Source: Chalciporus piperatus (Eukaryota > Basidiomycota > Agaricomycetes > Boletales > Boletaceae). From it: a stretch of 64,000 nt of DNA. Numbering within the stretch: the stretch's first letter is position 1; every line of letters begins with the position of its first letter. Below the pieces are notes generated by a model. That model made no database searches, was not told the origin of the DNA, and was given only the letters and a program-made list of their open reading frames with translations. Location: positions 144,002 to 208,001 of the forward strand of contig JBBPTG010000031.1 in the NCBI GenBank assembly GCA_038093975.1. The letters are read 5' to 3'. Shown here one piece after another: positions 23,274 through 33,676 of the stretch. A program made the translations under genes and the position numbers.

Positions 23274-25869
23274 ATGACTACTCCAGAAGACTGTACTTGC
23301 CAGAGCAAATGCGAGTGCGTCCTCGTCACGCCAATCTTCGACGATAAAGTCACTCACAATGTTTACAGCGCCTGTGCATCAGGAAAAGGTCACCTGTCTG
23401 GGGCGACTGCATGCAGTTGCTGCAGTCGGACAGACACCATCAGATACTGACTGCCCACAGCTATGTCTCTTTCTGCACCCAGACCAATCTACTGCCGACA
23501 GTTGCTGGCAGTCCGTAGACAGTCACGGTCAATTGTTACACTATCCATTGCATGTCGTACATACGCAACCAAACCAATTGAATTCAATATACTTAGTACA
23601 GCACAGAAGTCGTCCGCAGCCGCTCGTTTCGCTTGTTTTGACCCTCCACTCGTTGATGATCTTGCACCCTCGATTTCCTCGAATCCGATCGCGACATCCT
23701 CGGTTTCGTTGGATCGCCTCGTCGCATCCTCATATTTGTCGACTGGTGCTGGGGCCTCATCTGGTCGCGTGTTTTCGCGGCCGGGCGCGTCTTCAGCGTC
23801 TTTCAACGTGTTTCTTGCGCTCGTTGGCCACCTGGTTCGACTTCCACGAGATCGGGATTGCTCGTCTCGCTCGTCTCGTTGACTCGTTGATTGCCTGGTT
23901 CAAGTTCGGTTTCCACGACATTGGGATCGCTCGACTCGAGCCGCAACTCGCACTGGTCCGCATCACTTGCTCAGCTTGTTTCGACCCTCCACGCGTTGAT
24001 GACGCTCCTGCACCCTCGATTCCCTCGAATCCAATCGCGACATCCTCGACCTCGTTGGATCGCCTCGTCGCATCCTCAGATGTGTCGACTGGCGCTGGGG
24101 CCTCGTCTGGTCGCGTGTTTTCACGGCTGGATCGATGGATGCATTGATGTCCATCACGAGGGGTGGAACATATGATTTCCGCACGCATGGGATAATGCAC
24201 TTGAGGATGGCGAAGGTACAACTCAGTGTTCTCGGGATACCTTGCTGTGCGTCGGCGAGCTATGAGGGCGTTCAAAGCACCTTTTCTTTCTGGTGTGAGG
24301 TCTTGGTGAATCGAGGACATGTCGGATGGAGAAGGGGTGATCGTGTTTGCGTGTGCAAGAGGGAACAGAAACATTGATGCCTCGCCTCGACCTCCTGAAC
24401 CGTGCGGAAGTCGCCGATGATCCTTTGTTGATGGCAAGCGCTGTTGAGCATTTCACAGTAGAGTTCAGTGCAGGTGTTGAGGAGGTTGGTGCGGTAGTCG
24501 CCGATGATATCTTGTGCGAGGGCAGTACGTTCGTCTTGGAGCCAGGCGAGTCGGGACTCGAGCTTGATGATGCGGGCATTGAGTTTGCATATGGGGTCCG
24601 GTGAGCCCAGCGCCGTGGTCGGTGGGTTGAGAGGTCCAGGGCATCCCAACGGCCCAGTGGACCACGCCAGGGTGGAGGCTGTCGCCCTCGAGTTTTGCTT
24701 TTAGAGCACGACAGATAGGTCGTCTTCCGGCCTCGCAATAACCTGTCGCAGGTCCAAACGTTTCGCTCGTCCGTTGGGTTCATCGACTTGGTGACATCGT
24801 CTGGTGGTTCGGTGGGGTCCTGGGCCTCTCGTTGGTACGTCTTGTCGACTGTTTCGCTCACGACGCGGGTTGTCGCACAACACGGCGATCTTGCTAACTC
24901 GCTCCGCCCAGTGTTCGTTAGGCATTCACGATCGACTCCGAGTCCGCTCATCGTCGTTGCTGCGACTGAAGAACAAATGAGCAAGGCAAAATACGATAGA
25001 AAGTTGAAAGTAACATACTTGTGCAAGAACAGATTTCTCCATGATCGTCGCTATCGAAGATAATATCGGGCCAGCAGGCGAGCAGAGGCCCACGCAATGA
25101 CTTCTTGTACAAGAATCGCGCGACAGTCACGATGGCAGCAGCAGCGAACGTGGCCAAGGACAAGTGTTCTTTTCGATCGTTTCGATCTGGGGGTTTCATG
25201 CATCCGTAGATGTGATCAACAGCAATCTCCGAGTTGTCCGTGGAGGTATCCGCTCTGCATTCTTTAACTCCTGGTTTGTAATTGGTCTGTCGTCGCATTC
25301 GGGACATTATGTAGTGTGAGGTGCAAAGGCAAGACAAAGACAAAGACAAAAACTTGCGAAATTTTCATCCATGATGGAAGGAATTGGTAGTCATACATTC
25401 ATAATCATTACCCTTCTAATAAAGTCTTGTAGCGTAGTGGTTAAGTCGTGTATTTTTGGTCGGTGGGGCTGTCTTGTGTTCGACTCTCACCGTCAACACG
25501 AAATCTTATAAGATTTTCTGCTTATCTGCTTATCTCGCTGTAGTAGCTGCCTCGCTGTCATCACCTGTATACAGTCCCTGGACTGCCTGGCAGGCCCCTA
25601 CAGTGCCACAGTTGGGGCAGTGGCTGACAGTGACCCGACCTTTTCCTGATGTGGGCCTGCTGGGACAGGGTGCGTATGTACCAGGGGAAAGTGTGATTGC
25701 GGCGAGTGCGCAAACGCCCCTCACTCGTCCAAGGTATGTCCATTCCGCACATTTTACATGGTCGACCTGACGGAATACTTACACACACTGTCAGTGCGAA
25801 TGTGGCGGTTCTGGTAACAACTGCGCATGTACCAAGGAAGGAAAGGCTTGCACTTGTGAATCCAAGTAA
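23274..25869 (+). CDS. Metallothionein, 66 aa with 15 cysteines, interrupted by a giant intron
   Basis: Four tiny exons join in phase: 23274-23314, 23369-23388, 25669-25733 and 25795-25869. The product starts MTTPEDCTCQSKCDAC, continues GCVCTRGKCDCGEC, and ends NNCACTKEGKACTCESK. Fifteen of 66 residues are Cys, nearly all in CxC or CxxC spacing, with no aromatic residue, which is the hallmark of a metallothionein that binds Cu(I), Zn or Cd in the cytosol. The acceptor at 25667-25668 and donor after 25733 restore phase exactly, which argues for the model. The second intron (23389-25668) is about 2.28 kb, while other introns here are near 50-60 bp, and its donor (GTCACC) is weak. Whether the gene is still spliced and functional is unknown. 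A TATATAA box precedes the start by about 60 bp. Confidence 0.75.
23489..25306 (-). pseudogene. Degenerate or nested gene inside metallothionein intron 2
   Basis: The minus strand of the intron shows discontinuous coding-like frames. From 25306 a frame reads MSRMRRQTNYKPG and later SLATFAAAAIVTVARFLYKK. At 24272-24649 there is a coiled-coil-like stretch (LNARIIKLESRLAWLQDE), of the type found at the start of many basidiomycete F-box proteins. At 23489-24437 the duplicated Ser/Thr/Glu-rich repeats follow in changing frames. I cannot join these into one open product with good splice sites. It may be a nested gene, or a gene fragment carried in by a mobile element. Confidence 0.3.
23641..24130. 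repeat. Imperfect direct repeat, about 148 bp unit, 343 bp apart
   Basis: Two copies, 23641-23788 and 23984-24130, both start ACCCTCCAC...GTTGATGA and end GGTCGCGTGTTTTC followed by CGGC. The intervening sequence contains its own shorter duplication (CACGA.ATTGGGATCGCTCG-like, near 23845 and 23910). Read on the minus strand both copies encode related peptides (RENTRPDEAPAPVD and EDVAIGFE). All lie inside metallothionein intron 2. Confidence 0.75.
25423..25500 (+). repeat. tRNA-like SINE head (Pol III A and B boxes)
   Basis: TAGCGTAGTGGTTA near 25433 matches a Pol III A box, and GTGTTCGACTC near 25483 matches a B box, about 50 bp apart, as in a tRNA. No full cloverleaf can be drawn because the acceptor and T stems do not pair well, so a tRNA-derived SINE or tRNA relic is more likely than a working tRNA. 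It lies in metallothionein intron 2. Confidence 0.45.
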
Positions 25870-26273
25870 ATGGAATGTGGTGAGTGGTGAGCAGAATAAG
25901 CGTCTTGACCAAATCTGTACAATACGGGGTACAAGTGTACCATAGACCCGGTCGTCAAATAATGTAGTCTTGCTTCGCCGTACGACGTTGTTGAGTGACC
26001 TTGTTCCGAGTTCGTCGACAGGGGTATTCGCTAGTAAGCCTCCTCTTTGGGATCAAAGTGACATCCATTCCTGGACCAATGGCACTATGTAAACTCGACC
26101 CCAAGCTCGACCCTATAAGATCTTCATGCATGGCTTCCTCGACAGTTCTCTACTCTTCCCTCTTGCTCCTAAGGCGTCCCAGAGCTCATAGACTGAGTTT
26201 TCGCCCTCCTTCACGACCTCTCTAGAGATATAACCCCAAACAATCCTTTTTGACCATCCCGCCTTGTTCCAGC
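25870..26273. other. Intergenic region
   Basis: About 400 bp between the metallothionein and the small secreted protein. A GATATAA sequence near 26226 is a plausible TATA element for the downstream gene. No gene is visible. Confidence 0.35.
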
Positions 26274-26680
26274 ATGCAATCTTACTCTGTCACCCGCGCC
26301 ATCGTCTGCTTCTGGTTCACCCTTCTCGCCATGTCTGCACTAGGTAAGTCTCCCCGCTCCCACTCCCACCTCCTGATCATCTCACCCTCTTCAGTCGCCT
26401 CATCTCCCATGCCTCAACCCGAACCCGAGCCAGCTCCCATAGACCCAGCTCTCGCCTCCGTCATCTCGAGCAACCTAAACCTCGGATGCCAGAACGGTTG
26501 CCCCGCCGCAGCCAGTGCACAACAACTCGTAAGTCTCTTTTGCGTCGACACGTTCAATCTCATCAACTAACAACACACGGCTATGTCTAGAACGCAAACG
26601 GAGCATTCAGTTCAGCAACGAGCCCACTCTCCCTCTTTGGAGGCGTCGTACTCGCAGGTGGTGTTCTCGCCGCCTTCTGA
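26274..26680 (+). CDS. Small secreted, possibly GPI-anchored protein
   Basis: Three exons join in frame: from ATG 26274 to the donor at about 26344, a middle exon from about 26394 to the GTAAGT after CAACAACTC, and a last exon from AACGCAAACGG to TGA 26678-26680. The product of roughly 90 residues has an N-terminal hydrophobic signal (IVCFWFTLLAMSALVASS), a Pro/Glu segment (PQPEPEPAPIDPALA), a single Cys pair (CQNGC) and a hydrophobic C-terminus (LFGGVVLAGGVLAAF) without charged residues after it, as in a GPI-attachment signal. Small size and secretion make it effector-like or cell-wall-associated, but there is no recognised domain. Confidence 0.65.
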
Positions 26681-27036
26681 TCGGGGCTCCCCAGTACCCA
26701 TCCTTTATTAATCGGGGTCTGGGTCTGGGTCGGGTTCGGGGTCGTCAATCTAACATATAGAGGTGTATCTGGATTCATTTACTGTATTGATAGCTTGAGG
26801 AACTCTCCGAGATAATATTGTATACCCATCCTTGAAAGATACCATCTTGTGCTCATAACATGAGCGATACTCCGATGTTTGAGCATGATGGAAATGGCTC
26901 ATTGCGCCAAGCACACATTGATCACCCATGATGTCGCATCAAGACGATCTCATTCAAGCCCTGCATGGATTGGGTGAACTGGAAGGATTCGAAGGGGTGG
27001 TACATTGGCAGTTGACAGTTTTCTAGAAATCATTAA
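26681..27036. other. Intergenic region, no gene seen
   Basis: Contains a short Gly-coding-type repeat (GGGTCTGGGTCTGGGTCGGG, near 26716) and otherwise unstructured sequence. Confidence 0.35.
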
Positions 27037-27132
27037 GACATGCTCGGCATGATAAATTGTGATAAATTCGCAATAAATTTAGTGACGGTGTGACATTTGA
27101 TGTGGTTTTGCGGTCGCGGTGATGGAGACATT
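27037..27132 (-). repeat. Dispersed repeat, copy B
   Basis: Reverse-strand counterpart of 13970-14104. It matches copy A over nearly its full length except for the roughly 40-base block present only in copy A. It directly adjoins the distal end of the Kri1 relic. Confidence 0.65.
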
Positions 27133-27289
27133 CGTTGTCCGAGTGTTGAACTGCGTCTTCGCCACGATCGGAGCCGGCGTGAGGATGAGCGGACTTTTTT
27201 GAATCATTTGGATGACGGGTCGACGATTTCATTGTACGTCGGTATACATTGATTTGAACAACTTCGTTTGCGGCGTGCATGGTGACGAG

Positions 27290-28007
27290 CTCCCGGCCAA
27301 CCTGCTCCGGGAATGTGCAATGGAAAGCGGGTCTCCGACCAAGGGAGATTTCGTTCCTCGGCGTGGGTCAGGGGGCTTGGTTCTGGACTAGGTGAACGAG
27401 AGCCGGCGTCGGCAAGTGCAGATACGAGCGCTGCCTCTCGGATCGTGAGCGGCTTCGACTTGTTTCGTGCACAGGCACTATTGGTGGTCAAAAAGGCCAT
27501 GTAGAATCGATCGCGCGGACCTTTTCTTTATTCTTCGTTTTCGTGACCGGCGCTTTGTCCTGCGTTCGGGTATGTTCCTCTGTGAATGAATGAGTTCGAT
27601 CACGCGCTCAAACCGATGGAGGTTTATAACATAACAGACATACCTTCGAACACACTCCTCCCACCTTCGTATATAGCTGGGTCCTTCTTCTGTATCCGCG
27701 CAAGCGTCCTTAGAATGGCAGCGTCCACTGCGGGTGAGTTCTTCGCCATCAGAATCCTCCTCTGTGTCCTCGGAGTCCTCGGAGTCCGGAGTACCCGAGC
27801 CTGAATAGTCCAGCCCATAATTTTCTTTCACTACATCACGATGACATTGTACATGCAGTCAGTGAGGAGGCACGCTGATCAGATGTGTATGAACTGACGC
27901 TTCTCGAGCTCCTCGCGCTCTTTTTGGTGCTGAAAAGCTTTTGCGTAATGCTCATTGATCGTGAGGGTATGCACGCTGTTCGACTCCGAGTCCGAATCTG
28001 ATAGCAT
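27290..28007 (-). pseudogene. Truncated, frameshifted copy of KRI1 (ribosome biogenesis)
   Basis: The start reads MLSDSDSESNSVHTLTINEH and YAKAFQHQKEREELEK; a GTCAGT...GTAG intron then joins LKENYGLDYSGSG and an acidic run, which is the N-terminal signature of Kri1, a nucleolar protein needed for 40S subunit assembly. Near 27718 the frame must shift to continue with AVDAAILRTLARIQKKDPAI, also conserved in Kri1. After a further intron, EEHTRTQDKAPVTKTK soon meets a stop, while KSKPLTIREAALVSALAD and SPLTHAEE continue in another frame. Everything beyond the first quarter of Kri1 is missing. A full functional copy must exist elsewhere if the gene is essential, as it is in yeast. Confidence 0.75.
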
Positions 28008-28049
28008 GACGGCGATGCTCGTGGGTACTAGTACGATTCGGAAGCTTGC

Positions 28050-29750
28050 CAATGACAGGTGATCAAGTCGGTTGTTTGTGTTTGTTAGAATTTAGCAATG
28101 TATTATGTCATGCGAGACTCAATAAAATGAGACATTCTAGGGGCTTGTGCTACTTACAAACTACCATGACCAAGTCCAACTTGAACCACTTTTATCCTCC
28201 ACAAATGTCATATCCTGTCTATGAGCCGGTGGAAGGTACCCAATGGGACCAGGAACAACTTGATGCTTTCAACATTGAAATCATACATGAAGATGTTGAA
28301 CAATTCTTTGGCCATCCACTTCCTCAAAATCTCAATGTCTCACCTGCAATCTTAAACAACCTGAAGGAGCCTTCAAATGCAACTCAGGCAGAGTCCGAGT
28401 TTTTCACATATCTTGCAGATGCCCTTTTTCTTCCTCCAGATCAAGACTCATATATATCTGATTTTGTTGTTGTTGTTTTAAAGCTCCTGGGCTACAATGA
28501 ACATCATCGCATTGTTCATTCAGCAAGAGACATACCTTTCTACATGAGTAGAGAGATTGTGCAAGCCAGACCAGATGCTTGTTTAATGGCTCAACGACAA
28601 TATGTTCTACTTGTACAGGAGGATAGGGTAAGCAAATCTTCTCTTGTTTGCTGTGGTCTTTGACTAAGTACTCCACAATAAAAGACTCATCTATCAAAGG
28701 CAGAAACCAGTCCAGAGTTTCAGCTCATTGCTGCAGCTATTGCTGCATTTGATCACAACAATAACATGAGAAGATGTGCTGATCTTGTTCCAATTGACCA
28801 TGCTATGTTTCTTGGATGTGTTATGCATGGAACTACTCCAATCTTCTTCAAAATTCCTGTTTCAAAAGAACTCTCTTCAGTAGTTTGTGGAGGAGAACCT
28901 TCCATTCAAAAAACAACAGTAAAACAGTTCACTCCTTCCATTCCACTTTTTGGCAGGGATGGAATTTATGATGCTATGGAACGTTTGGATAGCCGCTATA
29001 TTCTCTTGCAATGCTTCCAAGCTTTCAAAGAATTGGTATGTTATTTAATTTCTTCTAGATATATGCTTTTAACATATCTGTTTGCTTCACAAGCTCCCTC
29101 CACCAATCTGATCACCAAACAGTGGTACACTCAGTAGAAATATTGTTTTATTTCTCATAAAATTCTAGCTATTTGACAACTTGAGGATTGAGCATCAGCC
29201 AAGAGATAAAAATGGTGAATAATGATGTCTCTATCATATCATACATGTATTTCCATCTGTCCCTGTCTTTGATCACAATGCATTCTATCTTCCCCTTGCA
29301 CATCCTCATCTCATCTTCAAGAATTTCTATCAAATCTTGAGATGCCATCTGCTATGGCAGGGATCTTTCTGGTGTGCACTCATTTGCTGGAGATAAATGT
29401 GCACCCTCAAGCTGTTACCCAGGGATTTTTGATCAGGGACAATGCAGCAGAGATCAATGGCTACTCCTGAAATCTCCCAGCTTGTGGCTGCACTTATGGT
29501 ACTGGTGAACCTGTGGATGGCTGGCAATGCAATCAAATTTCTCTCCCTGGAGTACTATGAGAACCACTCAGCTTGGAAGCTTTAGCCTTCTGAGTTCTTG
29601 ATGCTCATGTGTCTGCTGCAGCCAGAGCAGCTAAAAGTTGTGAATGTGCCCTTGGATGTTCTGCACACTAAGCCTTGCAGACAGAACAATAATTTGTTTG
29701 ATTGCTATCATACAAAGTCATTAGAGTCATTACAAGCACAAGATATACCA
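28050..29750. other. AT-rich compositional island
   Basis: From about 28050 to 29750 the sequence is visibly AT-richer than on either side, with A/T-ending codons (TTT, ATT, CAA) preferred in the gene it holds. Composition returns to the window's usual state at about 29760. The stretch after 29140 has no clear gene of its own. Confidence 0.6.
28166..29137 (+). CDS. Basidiomycete-specific hypothetical protein (AT-rich gene)
   Basis: Exon 1 starts MTKSNLNHFYPPQM at ATG 28166 and ends at the GTAAGC donor after QEDR near 28627; exon 2 begins THLSKAETSPEFQLIAAAIA and runs to the donor after FKEL near 29036, with the final exon uncertain. The blocks RPDACLM...YVLLVQEDR, PEFQLIAAAIAAFDHNN and GTTPIFFKIPVSKEL recur in a large uncharacterised family of mushroom-forming fungi. 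The spacing of Asp and Glu residues around LLVQED is reminiscent of a PD-(D/E)XK nuclease core, but that is speculation. Codon use is much richer in A and T than in neighbouring genes, which suggests a different origin or mobile history. Confidence 0.6.
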
Positions 29751-29908
29751 GCCCAAAACACAAGTCCAAGTCCACACATTACACAAATGACTTTTCCGAT
29801 CCCTCTGATGTCAACATCTCGGTGGTCTCAGGCCTCGACACCTTTGATCTGTTCATACCACATCCTCGTCAACACAAACCAAAAAAAAAACACCCCAAAC
29901 TCAGGCAC
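29138..29908. other. AT-rich non-coding stretch
   Basis: Continuation of the AT-rich island to about 29750, then a transition into the 3' flank of the SUR7-like gene. Frames are short and no conserved domain was recognised. It may be the decayed 3' part of the gene upstream or of an element. Confidence 0.35.
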
Positions 29909-30655
29909 TTACCGCCTGACACCGCAACAATAACACGCTCTCGCCGACAACACCACCACAGCCATCCACGTCAATATCAACGCCACCAAGATCATCCACA
30001 CCCCATTGCCGAATTGCACGTTAAAACCCGCACCCGAGAATAACGAATCAATGTTATCCTGAACGGCCACGACGAGGACAATGTCTGCCGCGAAGACGAC
30101 TGTCCCCACGATGGCTGCCATGACAGCTACGACGAGCGCCGAGATGGCGACGACGTGTGAGTGTAGGAAGAGTGAGAGAACGAAGATGAGCATCGAGAGG
30201 CCCGCGGCGACGAGGTGGAGGGAGAGCAGGACAAGGAGACCGGTTTCGGCGGTAGTGCCGATCCCAGGTGATAATCCGACGTCGCTCAGAAAGATTTCAG
30301 GGATGAGGTATCCGAGTTGTGGACCATAACATTGACCCTGTGCGACGACCGAGTTGATGGTGCTACCAGAACGTCAAGACCGAGTGGTGGGAATATGGTC
30401 ATGAACGTGCCTGTAAGCACATACGCCCCATACCCCAAAGTATAAACTCGTCGCTGCGTTCGAGACAGGGTTCATCGAGTTCTGAGCTGCTACTTTGATG
30501 ATGTATATCGATTTGATGATCGGGAGGGAGATTCCCACCAAGAGGTAGAGCAAAAAAGCGGCGAGGAAGATCACGAACGTCACCACGGAGATCACGACAT
30601 GCTCTTGAAGTGGTCTGGGGATCTTGTACCCGCCCACGTCGATGGTAGGCACCAT
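29909..30655 (-). CDS. SUR7/PalI-family four-TM plasma-membrane protein
   Basis: Exon 1 (30411-30655) starts MVPTIDVGGYKIPRPLQEH and contains the first membrane segment (VTFVIFLAAFLLYLLVGI) and the SUR7-type LYFGVWGVC motif. Exon 2 (29909-30362) continues TINSVVAQGQCYGPQLGY, with three further membrane segments, and ends in CYCCGVRR. The two Cys in the first extracellular loop are typical of the family. Proteins of this type organise eisosome domains (Sur7) or take part in the ambient-pH pathway (PalI/Rim9). The exon junction that preserves the frame needs a GC-AG intron (CAG|GCACGT...GGTAG), as no GT donor gives the right phase. Assignment between the Sur7 and PalI subgroups is not possible from sequence inspection. 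Confidence 0.8.
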
Positions 30656-32148
30656 GCTTCAACGTCGTCTGCACCGAAACTTGAGCAATGAAACGGCGTA
30701 CTGCTGCAGGATGCAGAAGGGGGAAAGAACGCGAGCTGGAGGGGAATAGACAAAGAGACGCAGGCTATTCATTAGGGACTGGTCGGTGGGTAAACATAGA
30801 CTAGTGTATGGATTCGGTCCACCGCGGTTCGAAGATCTCATACGATCTATTCGTGAATCATGAATGGACGGGGTCAATTTTAGGAACGTCACATGAGGAC
30901 AGACGAACAAAGTAGGGTTTCGTGAGGCGCAGCGGAACCAAGGTGTCTCGATCGGGTCTTTGATAATCGAGAACAACATGAGCGAGGCGCACGATGCCAC
31001 CAGGGAGTAGAAGAGGTACTATGATCAATGGCCAAGGTGAGAAAGCTCTGTGTGGGCTAGCTGATGTGATCTGGCGGACTTTGTCACCCCCATGCACGAG
31101 GGCATGGGCTTGAGCTCAAAAGACGCTCGATTCGTCGTTAGGTGGGTGGGAGCCTAGCAGGAGGTGAAGAGCCGATTTTAAGAACAAGCCTGCGGCTCAG
31201 AAGCAATCGGCAGGCTTGTTTTACTACAGGCGAAAGTCAGACTCCAGCAGAGAGAGCATCTCGAGCTCTGTTGTAAAGGTCTAGAGGGAACAACGTACCA
31301 AGTTTTGCCGGATGCATTGGCCAGTATGTACGAACGAGGCTAGGCTGAGTTACGGCACGGTCTTCGACTGCCAACGTCTAGCCTTGGGCTCGACTCCGCT
31401 GCTCGAGTCTCGACGCTCCGGGCTGCAGGGCAAGGGCATTCATCTCTTGTAAGGATGTGTGATGGCGGGGCCGTTTTACACCCATATGTCAGCCTGAGTT
31501 TAACGCCAGCGCCTGTGACGGTACTCGTTCAAGGAATCCCACTTGCTAGATCAGCTCAGAGCACCATTGGAAGACATAATGATAGAGGACATTAGCCCGC
31601 TGTTCAGCTAGCAGTATCTTGATGCTGGCAAGTTGGCTCGGAAGCGAGTTCGATACTAGATAGGTTGAGCCTTTGAGGCTTGTCGAGCCCCATATGCCAT
31701 GAGTAAGGATTTGAAAGAAACATGTGCATGATCGATCACAAGGATGATGGAGCCGGGGATAGCCGCTCCAGGCTTCTCACCGCGCTGATAGTCAATGGAC
31801 GGATGTAGCGGTTCCTTAGTGCCCTATGGCCGCATAGGACCGAACCAGAATCACCTCAGACTACTATCGCAAGGTACCTTTGGACGCTGACAGTGTTGCA
31901 GGGGATCCTCGTGACAGCGACTTCGACAAACAGTGCTGACGGCGGGACAAAGATATGACGACGCAATCGACTTGGGGGGGCGAGTGTGACTGGGAGGTAG
32001 ACTCGGGACAACAAGGGTCGTCGATGGGGCAGACCCAGAGAGATAACGTCTTATGCGTCCTGTTCGACTCTGGGGCTCAGCGCCAATTCTCAAAGGTCCG
32101 TATTACCCTGTGTTGTAACAACAACGTCCCGCAATCCATACAAAAGTC
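30656..32148. other. Intergenic region with a strong hairpin
   Basis: About 1.5 kb upstream of both the SUR7-like gene (-) and the F-box/LRR gene (+). No gene was recognised. The notable element is the perfect 11-bp inverted repeat at 31183-31220. Confidence 0.4.
31183..31220. repeat. Hairpin with 11-bp perfect arms
   Basis: AACAAGCCTGC (31183-31193) and GCAGGCTTGTT (31210-31220) are exact reverse complements around a 16-nt loop, followed by TTTAC. It could be an RNA hairpin, or the footprint of a small element. Confidence 0.6.
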
Positions 32149-33676
32149 ATGGGTATGTTGCTTCCTTTCAGTCTATCATCGTGGTTTTCTTATCGCGACT
32201 TTGGTTCAGCAAATAACGCCGAAACCATTGGCGTTGTCAGTCACCAACCGTACTTCTTCCGAGTCTGCAGCACCAAACCCATCCTCCCTCCCCATCTACC
32301 ACGCAACTTTCGTAGCAGATCAGGTTTCTCCTTCAGGAGAAGTTCGTCCGCGTGGAGAACTCACGCTCGTACGAGAAGGACTCCCAGGAGGTTCGCTCCA
32401 CACCGTTTTCGAACTCGAAGCACCGTTGGTAGAGGACACGCAGAGCGTGTCCGTCTGCTTCGCCAGCTCGCGTTGGTTATGCACCTTGATTCCACGCGGC
32501 CGTTACTTCCATGCCAACAACGATGCTACTCTGACCATGGGTCGAGTCGTACGCGTCTTCCCAAGTATCCCTGTCCGTGCACGCAAGACAATCACCCTCC
32601 CCATAGATATCCTCCGGCTGATCTTCGAAAACATCTTCGACGCAATACATCAGGGTTGGCGCAAGGACCTCGTGTCTTGCGCGTTGATGTGCCATGATTG
32701 GAAATGTGCGCTCGACTTCCTGCTGAGCGATTTTCGCTCCGTAGACACGCAACTAGGAGCTCCTCCAGAGATTACCCATTTGGCAGCTTTGCTCATTGAG
32801 CGCCCCAATCTCAGACGCTGCATCAAGCATCTCTCGATAGATTACTTTGAGAGACATCTCCTCTGGACTCGAGATCTCAGTTTGAAGTTGCCCACCCCCC
32901 TCGATCCGTCGCTCCCAGTCCAGGCTCAGCATGACCCCTCAAGACGCTCTCAATTCGCCGACGCTTTTCTGTCAATTATACGTTCCTCCAGACAGCTCAA
33001 ATCCTTGTTTCTCTACCCGTCTGCATCTCTACTCCCCCTCATGACCGATCTACCCAACGCAGTTCGTGGATTAACCAAATTGGAGACATTGGAAGTGAAC
33101 CGTGGATTGAGCATGGCGGATGTACTTTCATGCATGTCCACATGCCCATCCTTGAAACGTCTCGTCATCACAGCTGTCAACCCTTCTTCCGATCGTGACA
33201 GCGTTATTCCATCAGACCTTCTAGCGTGTTCCCTCACGCAACTCAGGATCCTCAATATCCAGATTAGGGAAGACGAGCTCGCATACATCGTCAGCTCGTC
33301 ATCTCACTCGCTTCAACGGCTGTCCTTCAGCCGAGTAGCAAAATTGACAAACGCTGGACTTCTGTCCGCCTTGCGTACCGTCTCCAAATCATTGACATTC
33401 CTTCACATCCTTGGGAAAGACCCTCAGCCTCGCGGAGGCGAGGAACATGCCCTCGACGCTGTCATCGCCGACATGGAACGGTTAGAGCGCTTGGAGGTCG
33501 TCCCGGAATTCGCTACGAAGTTGATGATCGAGAGACGGTCCCAGGCGTTCGAAAAGCGTAAAGGAGAGGTTGCGCTTCCCGTGGTTGAACTCAAGTTGAT
33601 TGTTGGGAGGTCGCAGAGCAGTGAATTAGTCACGACGGCTCAAAAGAAGCAGTGGCCGGGGTGGAACTTCAAGTGA
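32149..33676 (+). CDS. F-box / leucine-rich-repeat-like protein
   Basis: I start at ATG 32149: an intron 32153-32240 (GTATGT...GTCAG) joins a 4-nt first exon to the long frame in phase, giving MVTNRTSSESAAPNPSS and a 479-aa product. The frame is open farther upstream, but that sequence is Cys-rich and unlike the rest. RKTITLPIDILRLIFENIFD and LVSCALMCHDWKCALDFLL form an F-box-like motif near residues 100-150. The remainder has Leu-rich units with SLKRLVITAV, LTQLRILNIQI and LQRLSFSRVAKLTNAGLL. F-box/LRR proteins recruit substrates to SCF ubiquitin ligases. Many single-copy-divergent members exist in Agaricomycetes, and the substrate is unknown. Confidence 0.75.

Noticed and set aside
24223..25026. 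Long minus-strand frame in the metallothionein intron
   Set aside because: It overlaps the coiled-coil frame in another phase and has low-complexity composition; likely a shadow.
31955..32148. Upstream extension of the F-box/LRR frame
   Set aside because: It is Cys-rich and low in similarity to the rest; an intron from 32153 to 32240 gives a cleaner N-terminus.
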